Origin: Salinigranum rubrum
GTDB taxonomy: Archaea > Halobacteriota > Halobacteria > Halobacteriales > Haloferacaceae
Reading direction: 5' to 3'
Assembly (NCBI RefSeq): GCF_002906575.1
Contig: NZ_CP026309.1
Span: forward strand, 2,852,001 to 2,916,000
DNA length: 64,000 nt
Part shown: one piece after another, positions 53,364 through 62,144 of the stretch
Layout of the letters: the number at the start of each line of letters is the position of its first letter
Numbering within the stretch: position 1 is the first letter of the stretch
Position numbers and translations under genes: made by a program
The notes under the pieces: model-generated
What the model was told of the DNA's origin: nothing
Seen by the model: the letters and a program-made list of their open reading frames with translations, nothing else
Database searches by the model: none

Positions 53364-54878
53364 TTAGTCCAGCAGCGACTGACCCGTCATCGTCGCCGGC
53401 TGGTCGACGCCGACGAGTTCGAGGAGGGTCGGCGCGAGGTCACAGAGCGACCCGTCCGGCTTCAACGAGCGTCCACCCGCGGTGCCGTCGGGGGCCAGAT
53501 ACACCAAGGGAACCGGGTTGGTCGTGTGCGCCGTGTGCGGTTCTTCGGGGGTACCCATGTCGTCGGCGTTGCCGTGGTCGGCCGTGACGAGGACGTGCCC
53601 GCCCGCCTTCTGAACCGCGTCGACGAGCCGTCCGAGCTGGGAGTCGACCGCCTCGACGGCGGCGACAGCCGCGTCGAAGTCACCGGTGTGGCCGACCATG
53701 TCGGGGTTCGCGTAGTTCAACACGAGCACGTCGGGGTCCTCGGACTCGATGGTCTCGATGGCCGCGTCGGTGACCGCCTCGGCGCTCATCGCGGGCTGGA
53801 GGTCGTAGGTCGGGACGTCCGGCGACTCGATGATCTCTCGAATCTCGCCCTCGAACTCCACCTCGCGCCCCCCGTTGAGGAAGTAGGTGACGTGGGCGTA
53901 CTTCTCGGATTCGGCGAGTCGGAGCTGGGTCTTCCCCGACTTCGAGAGCACCTCACCGAGTGTGTCTGTGGGCTCGTTCGGCGGGAAGGCGACGGGGAAG
54001 TCGAACGTCTGGTCGTACTCGGTCATCGTGACGAGTTCGATGTCGGGGGGCGAGGTCTCGAACGCCCAGACGGGGTCGACGTCGGCGAGCATGCGCACTA
54101 ACTGGCGCGCGCGGTCCGGGCGGAAGTTGAAGAAGATCACCGCGTCGCCGTCTTCCAGCGCGGGTCCGCCCTCGACGAGCGTGGGCTCGACGAACTCGTC
54201 GGTGTCGCCGCGGTCGTACGACGCCTCGACCGCCTCGACCGCCGTGAGAGCGGTGTGTTCGGCCTCGCGCTCGACGATGGCGTCGTACGCGCGTCTCGTC
54301 CGCTCCCAGTTCTGGTCGCGGTCCATCGCGTAGTATCGCCCGGAGACCGTGGCGACGTCGCCGGTCCCGCGGTCGGCGACGTGGGCTTCGAGGTCCGCGA
54401 GGTAGTGTCTCCCGCCGTGTGGGTCGGTGTCGCGGCCGTCCATGAACGCGTGGGTGACGGCCTCGATTCCCCGCTCGGCGGCGATGTCGACGAGCGCGTG
54501 GAGGTGGCCCTGCTCGGAGTGGACGCCGCCGTCGGAGACGAGGCCCATGAAGTGCACCCGTCCCCCGGTCTCGTCGGCGTGGTCGAACGCCGTCGCGAGC
54601 GCGTCGTTCTCGGCGAAGGTGCCCTCGGCGATGGAGTCCTCGATGCGGGTGTACGCCTGCTTGACGACGCGACCGGCCCCGATGTTGAGATGGCCGACCT
54701 CGCTGTTGCCCATCTGTCCCACGGGGAGGCCGACCCGCCGCCCGGAGACGTCGAGCGTCGTGTACGCGCCGGCGTCGGCGAAGCGGTCGAAGTTCGGCGT
54801 CGACGCCGCCTTCACCGCGTCGCGTCGGTCGTGGTCGCCGAGCCCCCAGCCGTCGAGGATAACGAGCGCTGCCTGCAT
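53364..54878 (-). CDS. gpmI: 2,3-bisphosphoglycerate-independent phosphoglycerate mutase
   Basis: Interconverts 3- and 2-phosphoglycerate in glycolysis and gluconeogenesis; cytosolic, Mn-dependent alkaline-phosphatase fold. The 504-residue length fits GpmI. VILDGWGLGD starts the metal site, the nucleophile is Ser59 in QMGNSEVGHLNIGAGR, HAFMDGRDTDP is the mutase-domain signature, LNYANPDMVGHTGD gives late metal ligands and VTADHGNADDM carries the final Asp-His pair. Single gene on the minus strand. Confidence 0.96.
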   Translation of the reverse strand: MQAALVILDGWGLGDHDRRDAVKAASTPNFDRFADAGAYTTLDVSGRRVGLPVGQMGNSEVGHLNIGAGRVVKQAYTRIEDSIAEGTFAENDALATAFDHADETGGRVHFMGLVSDGGVHSEQGHLHALVDIAAERGIEAVTHAFMDGRDTDPHGGRHYLADLEAHVADRGTGDVATVSGRYYAMDRDQNWERTRRAYDAIVEREAEHTALTAVEAVEASYDRGDTDEFVEPTLVEGGPALEDGDAVIFFNFRPDRARQLVRMLADVDPVWAFETSPPDIELVTMTEYDQTFDFPVAFPPNEPTDTLGEVLSKSGKTQLRLAESEKYAHVTYFLNGGREVEFEGEIREIIESPDVPTYDLQPAMSAEAVTDAAIETIESEDPDVLVLNYANPDMVGHTGDFDAAVAAVEAVDSQLGRLVDAVQKAGGHVLVTADHGNADDMGTPEEPHTAHTTNPVPLVYLAPDGTAGGRSLKPDGSLCDLAPTLLELVGVDQPATMTGQSLLD

Positions 54879-54998
54879 ATCCGACTGGTCACCACCGACG
54901 CCTAATTACGTGTCGTTTGTCGGAGACGAGCGACGGTCGTGCGCACACGACCGAAGCCAACAGAACCTTGTGGCCGGACGCCAACCCGCGTGCAACCG

Positions 54999-57704
54999 AT
55001 GCCCTCCCGCCCGGACGACCCGCCAGCGACCGACGGAGCAGACGGCGGTTCGGCCACCCCCGAGTCGGGTGCCGAGACCGACAGTGGTGCCGTCGAATCC
55101 GACGCGACCACCGACGCCGAGACGGAGTCGCGCCTGCCCGTGAGCCGTCGAGCCCTTCTCGCCGGTGCCGCCGTCACCGGCGTCGTCGGGGCCGGTGCGG
55201 TCGCCCTCGGCGGCGGAGGTGACGGAGGCGGCGATGACGACGCCGACGGAGCGACCGGGGACGGGTCGGCGGCGGAGTCGACGGCGACACGACGGACGAC
55301 ACCCGTCGCGGACGACGAAGCGCGCCGACTGGCCGAGCGGTTCGCGCCGACGCTGTACTTCGGGCGGCGCGAGCGGTGGTTCCCGACCGACCCGCGGCCG
55401 TTCGTCTCGGAGCGGGACGGGGAACGAGTGGTCGACGGGTTCGACGCGCTCGACGGGTACACGGCCGCGAAGGGCGAGACGATGGCGCCCGACCCGACCG
55501 TCTTCTACCACGTCCGCGAGTACTCCGAGCGCCTCGCGGTCGTGCAGTACTGGCTCTACTCCGCGTTCGACCAGTTCTCGGTCAACTTCCACTGGCACGA
55601 CTGGGAACTCCTCCAGGCGTTCGTCGACCGCGACTCCGGTGACCCGGTGCTGTACGCCGCGAGCGCGCACTCGCGGACGGTGCCGAACAACGAGTACCTC
55701 GACCCCGAGTCGACCCCCGCGATCATCAGCGAGGTCGGCTCGCACTCCTCGGCGCTGGGGATGAACGAGCGCCGCGACACGTTCCAGCGCCTCCCGGTCG
55801 ACGGCCTCGCGCCCGACGTGACGAACGGCGTCGTCGCCGTCGTCTCGGGTGAGGAAGGCGTTCCGCTCGCGTACGGCCTCCCGCGCGACGAAGGGTTTCG
55901 CCTCCCGTACGTCGTCCCGGAACTCGACGGGGCGCCGCTCACCGACCACCCGGACCTCCCGAACGTCTCCGCCGAGGACCTCGTCCCGGCGGACCTGACG
56001 GTGGAGTCGTTCGCCGACCGCTCGACGCCGCCGACCGACCTGCCCGAACGGGAACGCGGCGCGGTGTTCGAACCTGAATCGCGGGCCGGAGACGAGAACG
56101 AGAGCGAGGGTGTGAACGAACACTACGCGCTCGTCCCGACGGTCGACATCGAGGACATCACCGCCTTCACGGGACCGCAGTTGAGTTTCCAGTTCTCCGT
56201 CCCGCGCTTCGTCGAAGACGCCGTCTCCTCTCACATCACGACGACGTCGACGCCGTGGACCCAGCCGCGGTACCGCGACCCGCTCGCGGACGTGACCGAC
56301 CGCTCTCACCGCCGGGCCATCCGCGAGCGGTACGACGTCGACGCCGGGGACCGTGGAGCGACGATCATCGGCCGCATCGCGGAACTCCGCCCGAGCGACG
56401 ACGTCGACGTGGGAGTGACGCTCGCCACGCCGCCCGTCGAGGCGGTGGCTCGGCTGGCGTCCGATCCGACGGCGGCACCGACGTTCGGCGGCGTCGCCGC
56501 TTTCGTCGACGTCGCACCCGGCGACCACACGCTCACGGTCAACGGACCGGGGTACGCGCCGTACGCCCAGCGGGTGCCGGTCGGCGACGGGTCGGGGTCA
56601 GCAGAGACGACCGAAGCAGCCGAGACAGCTAGCGAGACTGTGACTACACCGTCGACGGCGACTGAGGCGGCGAGCGCGACGGAGACGCCGGTGTCGACGG
56701 GGACGAGCACGGAGACGCCGGTGTCGACGGGGACGGAAACAGGGGCCGAGACAGAGACGGACGGAACCGTCCGGATCGGTGCCGGGGGGCGGATCGGACT
56801 CGTGCCGCGGGCGGACGCGGTGAAGCTCGAAGTCGACGCGGCGGAGCGTGGCGGTGCCCGCCGGGTCCGCGTCGAGGACGACGTTGCCGGCCGCGTCTTC
56901 GACGCCCCACCGGTCCAGAGCGAGGGACGAGCGGGCGTCTACGTCCACCGCGCGGGCGGATACACCGTAGAGGTGACCGACGAGCGCGGACGGACGAGCG
57001 TCGAACGGGTCACCCCGGGTCCGAACCAGAACGCCGCCGAGGTGGCGAAGGCCCGGACGGGTGTCTCCGGTGTCACCCGATACCTCGTGGAGTTCCTGAC
57101 GGAGACGCGCGAGACGGTCGAGCGACTGCTCGAACCGGGAGGCGGAGACGAGCGTGGACGCGAGAGCGAGCGCGGCGAGGACGACGACACGGACGGGGAC
57201 GATGGGGCCACGCCGACCCCCGAACCGGACACCACCGAGACAGAGACGGCCGACGCCGACGCGACCATCGAACTGGACGTCCAGCCGAGCGAGGACGAGG
57301 ACCGCGAGACGGACGGGGACGACGCGACGACGCTCACCTCGGCTTCGACGGCGACAGCGACGCCCGAGGCGACGGGAACGCCGGAGGCGACGACGCCGCT
57401 GGAGTCGGTGCCGACGCTCGAACCGACGACAGCGGACGCCGGTCAGCGTCCGACTGGGCCTCTCGAAGAGCTCCGAGCGGCGCTCGAAGCGGCCGTCTCG
57501 CGCGCACAGCGGGCGAACCAGGCGGCGCTCGCTGGCGACGACGCGGCGACAGTCGAGGCGCTCCGGGCCCTCCGGGAGGTGCTCGCGCGCCTGTCGTCGT
57601 TCGCGGAGCGAGGCGACGCCCCACAGCCAGCCGCGCGCATCGCGGCCCGCCGGGCGGAGACGGCCGACCGCCGAGCGGTGCGGGCACTCGACACCCTGAC
57701 GTAG
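54999..57704 (+). CDS. Large Tat-exported Vps62-like protein
   Basis: A 901-residue predicted exported protein. Residues ~45-70 are a Tat signal (VSRRALLAGAAVTGVVGAGA), followed by a Gly/Asp/Ser linker. Residues ~105-470 are a Vps62-like domain: RFAPTLYFGRRERWFPTDPR, VQYWLYSAFDQFSVNFHWHD, WELLQAFVD and HSSALGMNERRD. The rest includes PEGA-like beta repeats (DHTLTVNGPGYAPYAQRVP), a Thr-Glu-Ser mucin-like linker (repeat ETPVSTGT), a second acidic linker and a helical end (LEELRAALEAAVSRAQRANQ). Location outside the membrane is inferred; the domain's function is not known. Start at 54999 places the signal about 45 residues in. Confidence 0.82.
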   Translation: MPSRPDDPPATDGADGGSATPESGAETDSGAVESDATTDAETESRLPVSRRALLAGAAVTGVVGAGAVALGGGGDGGGDDDADGATGDGSAAESTATRRTTPVADDEARRLAERFAPTLYFGRRERWFPTDPRPFVSERDGERVVDGFDALDGYTAAKGETMAPDPTVFYHVREYSERLAVVQYWLYSAFDQFSVNFHWHDWELLQAFVDRDSGDPVLYAASAHSRTVPNNEYLDPESTPAIISEVGSHSSALGMNERRDTFQRLPVDGLAPDVTNGVVAVVSGEEGVPLAYGLPRDEGFRLPYVVPELDGAPLTDHPDLPNVSAEDLVPADLTVESFADRSTPPTDLPERERGAVFEPESRAGDENESEGVNEHYALVPTVDIEDITAFTGPQLSFQFSVPRFVEDAVSSHITTTSTPWTQPRYRDPLADVTDRSHRRAIRERYDVDAGDRGATIIGRIAELRPSDDVDVGVTLATPPVEAVARLASDPTAAPTFGGVAAFVDVAPGDHTLTVNGPGYAPYAQRVPVGDGSGSAETTEAAETASETVTTPSTATEAASATETPVSTGTSTETPVSTGTETGAETETDGTVRIGAGGRIGLVPRADAVKLEVDAAERGGARRVRVEDDVAGRVFDAPPVQSEGRAGVYVHRAGGYTVEVTDERGRTSVERVTPGPNQNAAEVAKARTGVSGVTRYLVEFLTETRETVERLLEPGGGDERGRESERGEDDDTDGDDGATPTPEPDTTETETADADATIELDVQPSEDEDRETDGDDATTLTSASTATATPEATGTPEATTPLESVPTLEPTTADAGQRPTGPLEELRAALEAAVSRAQRANQAALAGDDAATVEALRALREVLARLSSFAERGDAPQPAARIAARRAETADRRAVRALDTLT

Positions 57705-57723
57705 GACGGGGAGAACGGCACGG

Positions 57724-57729
57724 TTTTTT
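57724..57729 (+). terminator. T-run terminator after the Vps62-like gene
   Basis: TTTTTT follows the stop codon of the Vps62-like gene by about 20 bases in otherwise G/C-rich sequence. T-runs act as intrinsic archaeal terminators; the same run could also serve as a weak TATA element for the gene at 57754. Confidence 0.45.
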
Positions 57730-57753
57730 CGTGGCGTCCCGAGGGACCAACCG

Positions 57754-58401
57754 ATGGCGACGGACATCGTCCCCGAACGCTACGTCCAGGAGTACCTGGG
57801 GAACGGCCCCAGCCTCGTGACGTTCATCGCGCTCAACGCCAGCGCCTTCCTCGTCGGCGTGAGCTTCTACGTCCACTCCGAGCCCTCGCTCGCGGACCTC
57901 CCCACGTTCCTCTACCCGCTCTTCGGGGACTCCCCGACGGCGCTCGCGCTGGCGACGCTCTCGATCGCGACCCTCCTGTCGAACCTCGGTCGCCCGGTTC
58001 GGGAGGCGGCCGTCAACCGCCCGCTGGCGTACCTTCACACCCTCGCGTTCGTCTGGCTCGTCAAGTACGGGCTGTGGACCGCCCTCGCGTTGAACCTCCG
58101 GCCCGAGCTGTACGTCGGCTTCTCGGCAGCGGCGCTGTGGGACTACTGGGGCATTCTGTTTACTCATCTTGGCTTCGTCATCGAGGCGTTTCTCATCCCC
58201 CACTACGGGAAGACGACGCGCGGCGCGCTCGCGTTCGCGCTCGTCGCACTCCTCGTGAACGACGTGTTCGACTACGGCTTCGGCTACCACCCGCCCCTGC
58301 GGTACGAACCCGGCCTCGTCCTCCCGGCGCTCACGGTCGCGCTGTCGGTCGGGTCGGTCGCGCTCGCGGCGCGCGTCTTCGACCGTCTCGACCCGGTCTG
58401 A
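57754..58401 (+). CDS. DUF1405 membrane protein
   Basis: A 215-residue protein with six or seven helices. The LVTFIALNASAFLVGVSFYV opening, FVWLVKYGLWTALALNLRPE and LWDYWGILFTHLGFVIEAFL are the hallmarks of the DUF1405 family, conserved across haloarchaea and bacilli. Function is unknown. The ATG is 49 bases after the previous stop. Confidence 0.88.
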   Translation: MATDIVPERYVQEYLGNGPSLVTFIALNASAFLVGVSFYVHSEPSLADLPTFLYPLFGDSPTALALATLSIATLLSNLGRPVREAAVNRPLAYLHTLAFVWLVKYGLWTALALNLRPELYVGFSAAALWDYWGILFTHLGFVIEAFLIPHYGKTTRGALAFALVALLVNDVFDYGFGYHPPLRYEPGLVLPALTVALSVGSVALAARVFDRLDPV

Positions 58402-58487
58402 GTCCGATCCGTCCGCCGTCCGGCGGTGGAACGGTGCGCGCGCCGAGGGAGTCAACCTTTTCAGCTTCAGTCGCCTACGGACGTGTA

Positions 58488-59144
58488 ATGGATTCCGCGG
58501 TTCTTCTAGATCTCCTCGGGAACGAGAACCGTCGGCGTATCCTCCAGCTTCTCGCGCACAAGCCCTGTTACGTGACCGAGATAAGCGAGTACCTCGGCGT
58601 CTCGCCGAAGGCGGTCATCGACCACCTCCGCAAACTCGAAGAGGCCGGACTCGTCGAGTCGCGGACGGACGACCAGCGGCGGAAGTACTTCCACATCTCC
58701 CGTGACATCCGTCTGGAGGTGAACGTCTCGCGGTACGGCTTCGGCGCCAAGAGCGCCTATCCGGCGAGTCCGAGCCTCGATATGTCCGGGCGCTGCCCGC
58801 ACATCTCCATCGACGTTCCGAGCGAGTCGGACGACTCGCTCGGCACCCTCGCGCGCGAACTCGCGACGCTCGAGGACCTCGAAAACGAACTCTCGCTCGC
58901 CCAGCGGTACGTCCACGGCCGCCTCACCGACGTACTCGACCGACTCAACGAGCGCATCGGGGCGGACTCGGACTCGCGCTTTTACGCCGAAGTGGTCGCG
59001 GCCGTCGCCACGGGCGAGCGGACCCCAGAGGCCGTCGCGCGCGAGGTGGACGCGCCGCCGGCGGCGGTCGAGCGCGCGCTCGACGCGCTCACCGAACAGG
59101 GCCTCCTCGAAGCGCGTGGCGACGAGTGGTGCCTCGCCGAGTGA
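58488..59144 (+). CDS. ArsR-family transcriptional regulator
   Basis: A 218-residue regulator. Residues 1-75 are a winged helix (VLLDLLGNENRRRILQLLAH, ISEYLGVSPKAVIDHLRKLE, YFHISRDIRLEV wing), followed by a helical middle (SLGTLARELATLEDLENELS, LAQRYVHGRLTDVLDRLNER) and a second small helix-turn-helix-like C-terminus (TPEAVAREVDAPPAAVERAL). This matches a widely conserved haloarchaeal family. No metal-sensing Cys pair is seen. Confidence 0.88.
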   Translation: MDSAVLLDLLGNENRRRILQLLAHKPCYVTEISEYLGVSPKAVIDHLRKLEEAGLVESRTDDQRRKYFHISRDIRLEVNVSRYGFGAKSAYPASPSLDMSGRCPHISIDVPSESDDSLGTLARELATLEDLENELSLAQRYVHGRLTDVLDRLNERIGADSDSRFYAEVVAAVATGERTPEAVAREVDAPPAAVERALDALTEQGLLEARGDEWCLAE

Positions 59145-59150
59145 TCGGCG

Positions 59151-59696
59151 TCAGAGGTCGCGCGTGAAGCCGTCACGGAGGTCCCGCCCGAAGTAGTGAC
59201 CGACAAGCGCCGCGAGCGCGCCGACGCCGGCACCGACGCCCGCGATGGCGACGCCGTACTCCGAGAGCAGGCGGACGGCGAAGGGGAAGAACGCCGAGGT
59301 GAGCGTGCCGAGGACGAACCCCAGCCCGGAGGCGAGCGCTGCGGCGAGGCCGACCTCGGCGTAGTGGCGCTTCTTCCCCACGACGCCGATGGCGAAGGCG
59401 ACGACGAACAGGCCGACGAGACGGCCGACGAAGCCGACGAGGGGGACGAAGCCGCCGGCGACGACGGCGACGATCGAGAACGCGAGCGCGAGGAGGAACG
59501 CGCGGGGGGAGAAGAGGCCGCCGAGTCGCGCGCGGACCGATCCCGACTTCGACTTCGAGCGTGACGCGGCGTCGGACGACGCGACCGACTGGTCCGCGGG
59601 TGTGGACTCGGGTTCGGTGTCGTCACCGCCGGTGAGTCGGTCGACGTCGGCGAGCAGGTCGTCGACGGACCGTTCGGACTCGTCGCTCCGTTGCAT
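59151..59696 (-). CDS. Membrane protein with acidic N-terminus (DUF456-like)
   Basis: A 181-residue protein. A soluble acidic head (residues 1-55) precedes three or four Gly/Ala-rich hydrophobic helices (FLLALAFSIVAVVAGGFVPL, GLFVVAFAIGVVGKKRHYAE, VAIAGVGAGVGALAALVGHY) and the final FGRDLRDGFTRDL. The glycine-zipper-like pattern resembles haloarchaeal DUF456-type proteins. Function unknown. It converges with the HTH gene, with 6 bases between stops. Confidence 0.72.
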   Translation of the reverse strand: MQRSDESERSVDDLLADVDRLTGGDDTEPESTPADQSVASSDAASRSKSKSGSVRARLGGLFSPRAFLLALAFSIVAVVAGGFVPLVGFVGRLVGLFVVAFAIGVVGKKRHYAEVGLAAALASGLGFVLGTLTSAFFPFAVRLLSEYGVAIAGVGAGVGALAALVGHYFGRDLRDGFTRDL

Positions 59697-59813
59697 GACT
59701 GTGTGTGGGAGCGCTCGGGGTATGGCTCTTGTGTCGAGGAGGAGATGTTGGTGGCGACGAAGCGGGCGCGTTCGTCGACGACCGCACCGACTGTGAGACG
59801 ACGACCGCACGAC

Positions 59814-60070
59814 ACACGGGCGCGGTGAGCCGCAGCCTCGCACCTCCCCAATCGGGTACTCGCGCACGGAGGCGCGAGTGTCCCCTCGCGCGTTCACTCG
59901 CTCCTTGCAGTCGCTCGTTCTCACGCGCCGAGCGCCACGAGACAGTACGGTGGCGCGTGGCGTCGCGCTCTCTGTGAGCGCGACCCGCGCGCGAGGGATG
60001 AGGCCGCGAGCGAACCCGGTGAGCGAGTGGCCGAATCGGCTGGGGAGGCTCGTGGCTTCAGCGCCCTAGC
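59814..60070 (+). repeat. Structured ~250-bp repeat element, full copy 2
   Basis: A second full copy of the element at 23351. The left end ACACGGGCGCGGTGAG and CCTCCCCAATCGGG faces a right end that reads, in reverse, GGGCGCTGAAGCC then CCTCCCCAGCCGATTC. Inside, CCCTCGCGCG (59883-59892) pairs with CGCGCGAGGG (59988-59997). Hairpins: 59922-59929 with 59952-59959 (CACGCGCC/GGCGCGTG), and a perfect 9-bp stem 59962-59970 with 59976-59984 (GTCGCGCTC/GAGCGCGAC). The last hairpin differs in sequence from copy 1 but keeps its pairing and 5-base loop, a covariation sign. No gene lies inside; the rest of 59697-60236 holds no other recognisable feature. Confidence 0.75.
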
Positions 60071-60236
60071 GGCCGCGCGGTCTTCTCATCGGGACCACTC
60101 GGTGAAACGCGTGGTCTTCTCGTTCCTGCCCGCGTACTGAACGTCGCTCCGGGCCGGTCCGAACGGCTGTCCACCCACACAAGACTCGTAAACGCAAACG
60201 CCGGGATTCAAGTCCGCCGCCGCGAAACCTCGGCGT

Positions 60237-61496
60237 ATGAACCCGGGAGACCGCGTCCGCGTCACGCGCGCGGACACCACGAACGAGGGCGTCCTCCTCC
60301 CCTCCTCCACCCCTGAACACCTCGTCGTCAAACTCGACGGCGGGTACAACGTCGGCATCGACCGCGAGGAGGCGGACGTCGAAATCCTCGAACGCGACGT
60401 TCACGACATCGAGAGCGCACAGGACGGCGATTCAACCTCCGAAATCGAGTTCGACGAGGACCTCCCCACCGTCTCGCTCATCTCCACGGGAGGGACCATC
60501 GCGTCCACGGTCGACTACCGAACCGGGGCCGTGACGGCGCAGTTCGACGCCGAGGACGTCCTCCGGGCCGTGCCCGACCTCGCGGGTCGGGCGAACTACC
60601 GCGGGCGCGTCGTGGCGAACATCCTCTCGGAGAACATGGAGCCGAGCATCTGGCAGCAGTTGGCGCGGGCCATCCGCGACGAGATAGAAGCCGGTGCGGA
60701 CGGCGTCGTCGTGATGCACGGCACGGACACGATGCAGTTCTCGGCGGCGGCGATGGCGCTGATGCTCGATACTCCTGTGCCGATCGTTTTCACCGGAAGC
60801 CAGCGCTCCGCCGACCGTCCCTCGTCGGACAACGTGATGAACGCGGTCTGTGCGGTAGAGGCGGCCAAGAGCGACTGCGCGGAGGTGCTCGTCTGCATGC
60901 ACGCCACCCAGTCCGACACGGCGTGTGCGCTGCATCTCGGCACCAGGGTGCGAAAGAACCACACCTCGCGGCGTGACGCCTTCCAGACCGTCGGCGCGAG
61001 ACCCCTCGGCGAAGCCGACTACGAGAGCGAGGAGATCGAAATCGAGTGGCGCCGGTCGTACACCTCCCGTGGCGAGCGTGACCTCTCGCTCGCAGCGGAG
61101 TTGAGCGAACGCGTCGACCTGCTGAAGTTCACGCCGGGGATGGACCTCGACCGGTACGCCGACTTCCTCCGCGACTCGGACCTCGACGGCCTCGTCGTCG
61201 AGGGGACGGGCCTCGGTCACGTCCACACCGACCTCATCCCCACGCTGGGGGAGTTAGTCGACGACGGCACCGTCGTGGCGATGACGAGTCAGTGTCTCGA
61301 AGGACGCGTCTGCGACCGCGTCTACGACACCGGGCGCGACCTCCTCGACGCCGGCGTCGTCGAGTGCGGCGACACCCTCCCCGGTACGGCGAAGGTGAAG
61401 CTCATGTGGGCGCTCGAAAACCACGCCGACCCGGCGCGCGCCATGGGTGAGGACCTCGCTGGCGAACTCCAAGAGCGGTCCGTCCCCTGGGAGTGA
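60237..61496 (+). CDS. gatD: Glu-tRNA(Gln) amidotransferase subunit D
   Basis: Asparaginase-like subunit of the archaeal GatDE amidotransferase, which releases ammonia from Asn or Gln to convert Glu-tRNA(Gln) to Gln-tRNA(Gln). The 419-residue protein has an N-terminal beta-barrel (residues 1-75: MNPGDRVRVTRADTTNEGVL) then an L-asparaginase fold with STGGTIAS (first catalytic Thr) and MHGTDTMQF (second Thr-Asp pair), plus VFTGSQRSADRPSSDN. Presence of GatD shows the organism uses the tRNA-dependent route to Gln-tRNA; gatE is not in the window. Confidence 0.96.
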   Translation: MNPGDRVRVTRADTTNEGVLLPSSTPEHLVVKLDGGYNVGIDREEADVEILERDVHDIESAQDGDSTSEIEFDEDLPTVSLISTGGTIASTVDYRTGAVTAQFDAEDVLRAVPDLAGRANYRGRVVANILSENMEPSIWQQLARAIRDEIEAGADGVVVMHGTDTMQFSAAAMALMLDTPVPIVFTGSQRSADRPSSDNVMNAVCAVEAAKSDCAEVLVCMHATQSDTACALHLGTRVRKNHTSRRDAFQTVGARPLGEADYESEEIEIEWRRSYTSRGERDLSLAAELSERVDLLKFTPGMDLDRYADFLRDSDLDGLVVEGTGLGHVHTDLIPTLGELVDDGTVVAMTSQCLEGRVCDRVYDTGRDLLDAGVVECGDTLPGTAKVKLMWALENHADPARAMGEDLAGELQERSVPWE

Positions 61497-61542
61497 GGGA
61501 CGAGGGCGGCAGAACTTTTTGCCCGCACCGACCAGAGGGTGC

Positions 61543-61983
61543 ATGGGGCACCTCGAGAACGTCTCCGTCACCGACCTCCAGCGGGCGCTCGACCGCGTCG
61601 AGGGGAAGAAGCCCACCCAGCGACTCATCACCGCCATCGCCTACAAACACGGCGTGACGCAGACCGAACTCGCGGCGTGGTACGGCGTCCAGCGGCGGAC
61701 CATCTACAACTGGCTCACCCGGTTCGACGACCGACCCATCGAGGCGGCCGTCTCCGACGACGAGCGCCCCGGGCGGCCGCGGAAGCTCACGCCCGACCAG
61801 CAGGAAGCGCTGTACGCCACGCTCCGCGAACCGCCGACGGAGGTCGGTCTCGACGAGACGGCGTGGACCGCCGACCTCGTCCGTCAGTACACCGAAGAAC
61901 GGTTCGGCGTGACGTACTCGCGGTCGAGCTGTCGGCGGCTGCTGAGCGAGGCGACCGAGCGCGAGGACGTGGGCGGGTCGTGA
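61543..61983 (+). CDS. Stand-alone IS630-type HTH protein
   Basis: A 146-residue protein containing two DNA-binding modules: HGVTQTELAAWYGVQRRTIY (first HTH) and ERPGRPRKLTPDQQEALYAT (winged region with TWTADLVRQYTEERFGVTYS-like second HTH). This is the N-terminal part of IS630-family transposases, without the DDE catalytic domain. No inverted repeats or remaining transposase are seen nearby, and it ends cleanly with a stop, so it is better viewed as a domesticated or stand-alone regulator than a fragment. Confidence 0.78.
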   Translation: MGHLENVSVTDLQRALDRVEGKKPTQRLITAIAYKHGVTQTELAAWYGVQRRTIYNWLTRFDDRPIEAAVSDDERPGRPRKLTPDQQEALYATLREPPTEVGLDETAWTADLVRQYTEERFGVTYSRSSCRRLLSEATEREDVGGS

Positions 61984-62144
61984 CCGCGTCGCGCTGGACC
62001 GCTCGCCGGTGGGAAATCGTATAAGTTCGCTCGCGGCTCACCCACGGACATGACTGGTTCCGGGTCCCGTGGCTCTCGACGGGACGACCGCGCTGCATGC
62101 GACCGCAATCGAGCGGGTGAGCTACGGGCGGAGGACACGGACCG

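Noticed and set aside
61516-61520. T5 run after gatD as terminator
   Set aside because: Its distance to the ATG at 61543 fits a TATA-like promoter element equally well, so neither function is claimed.
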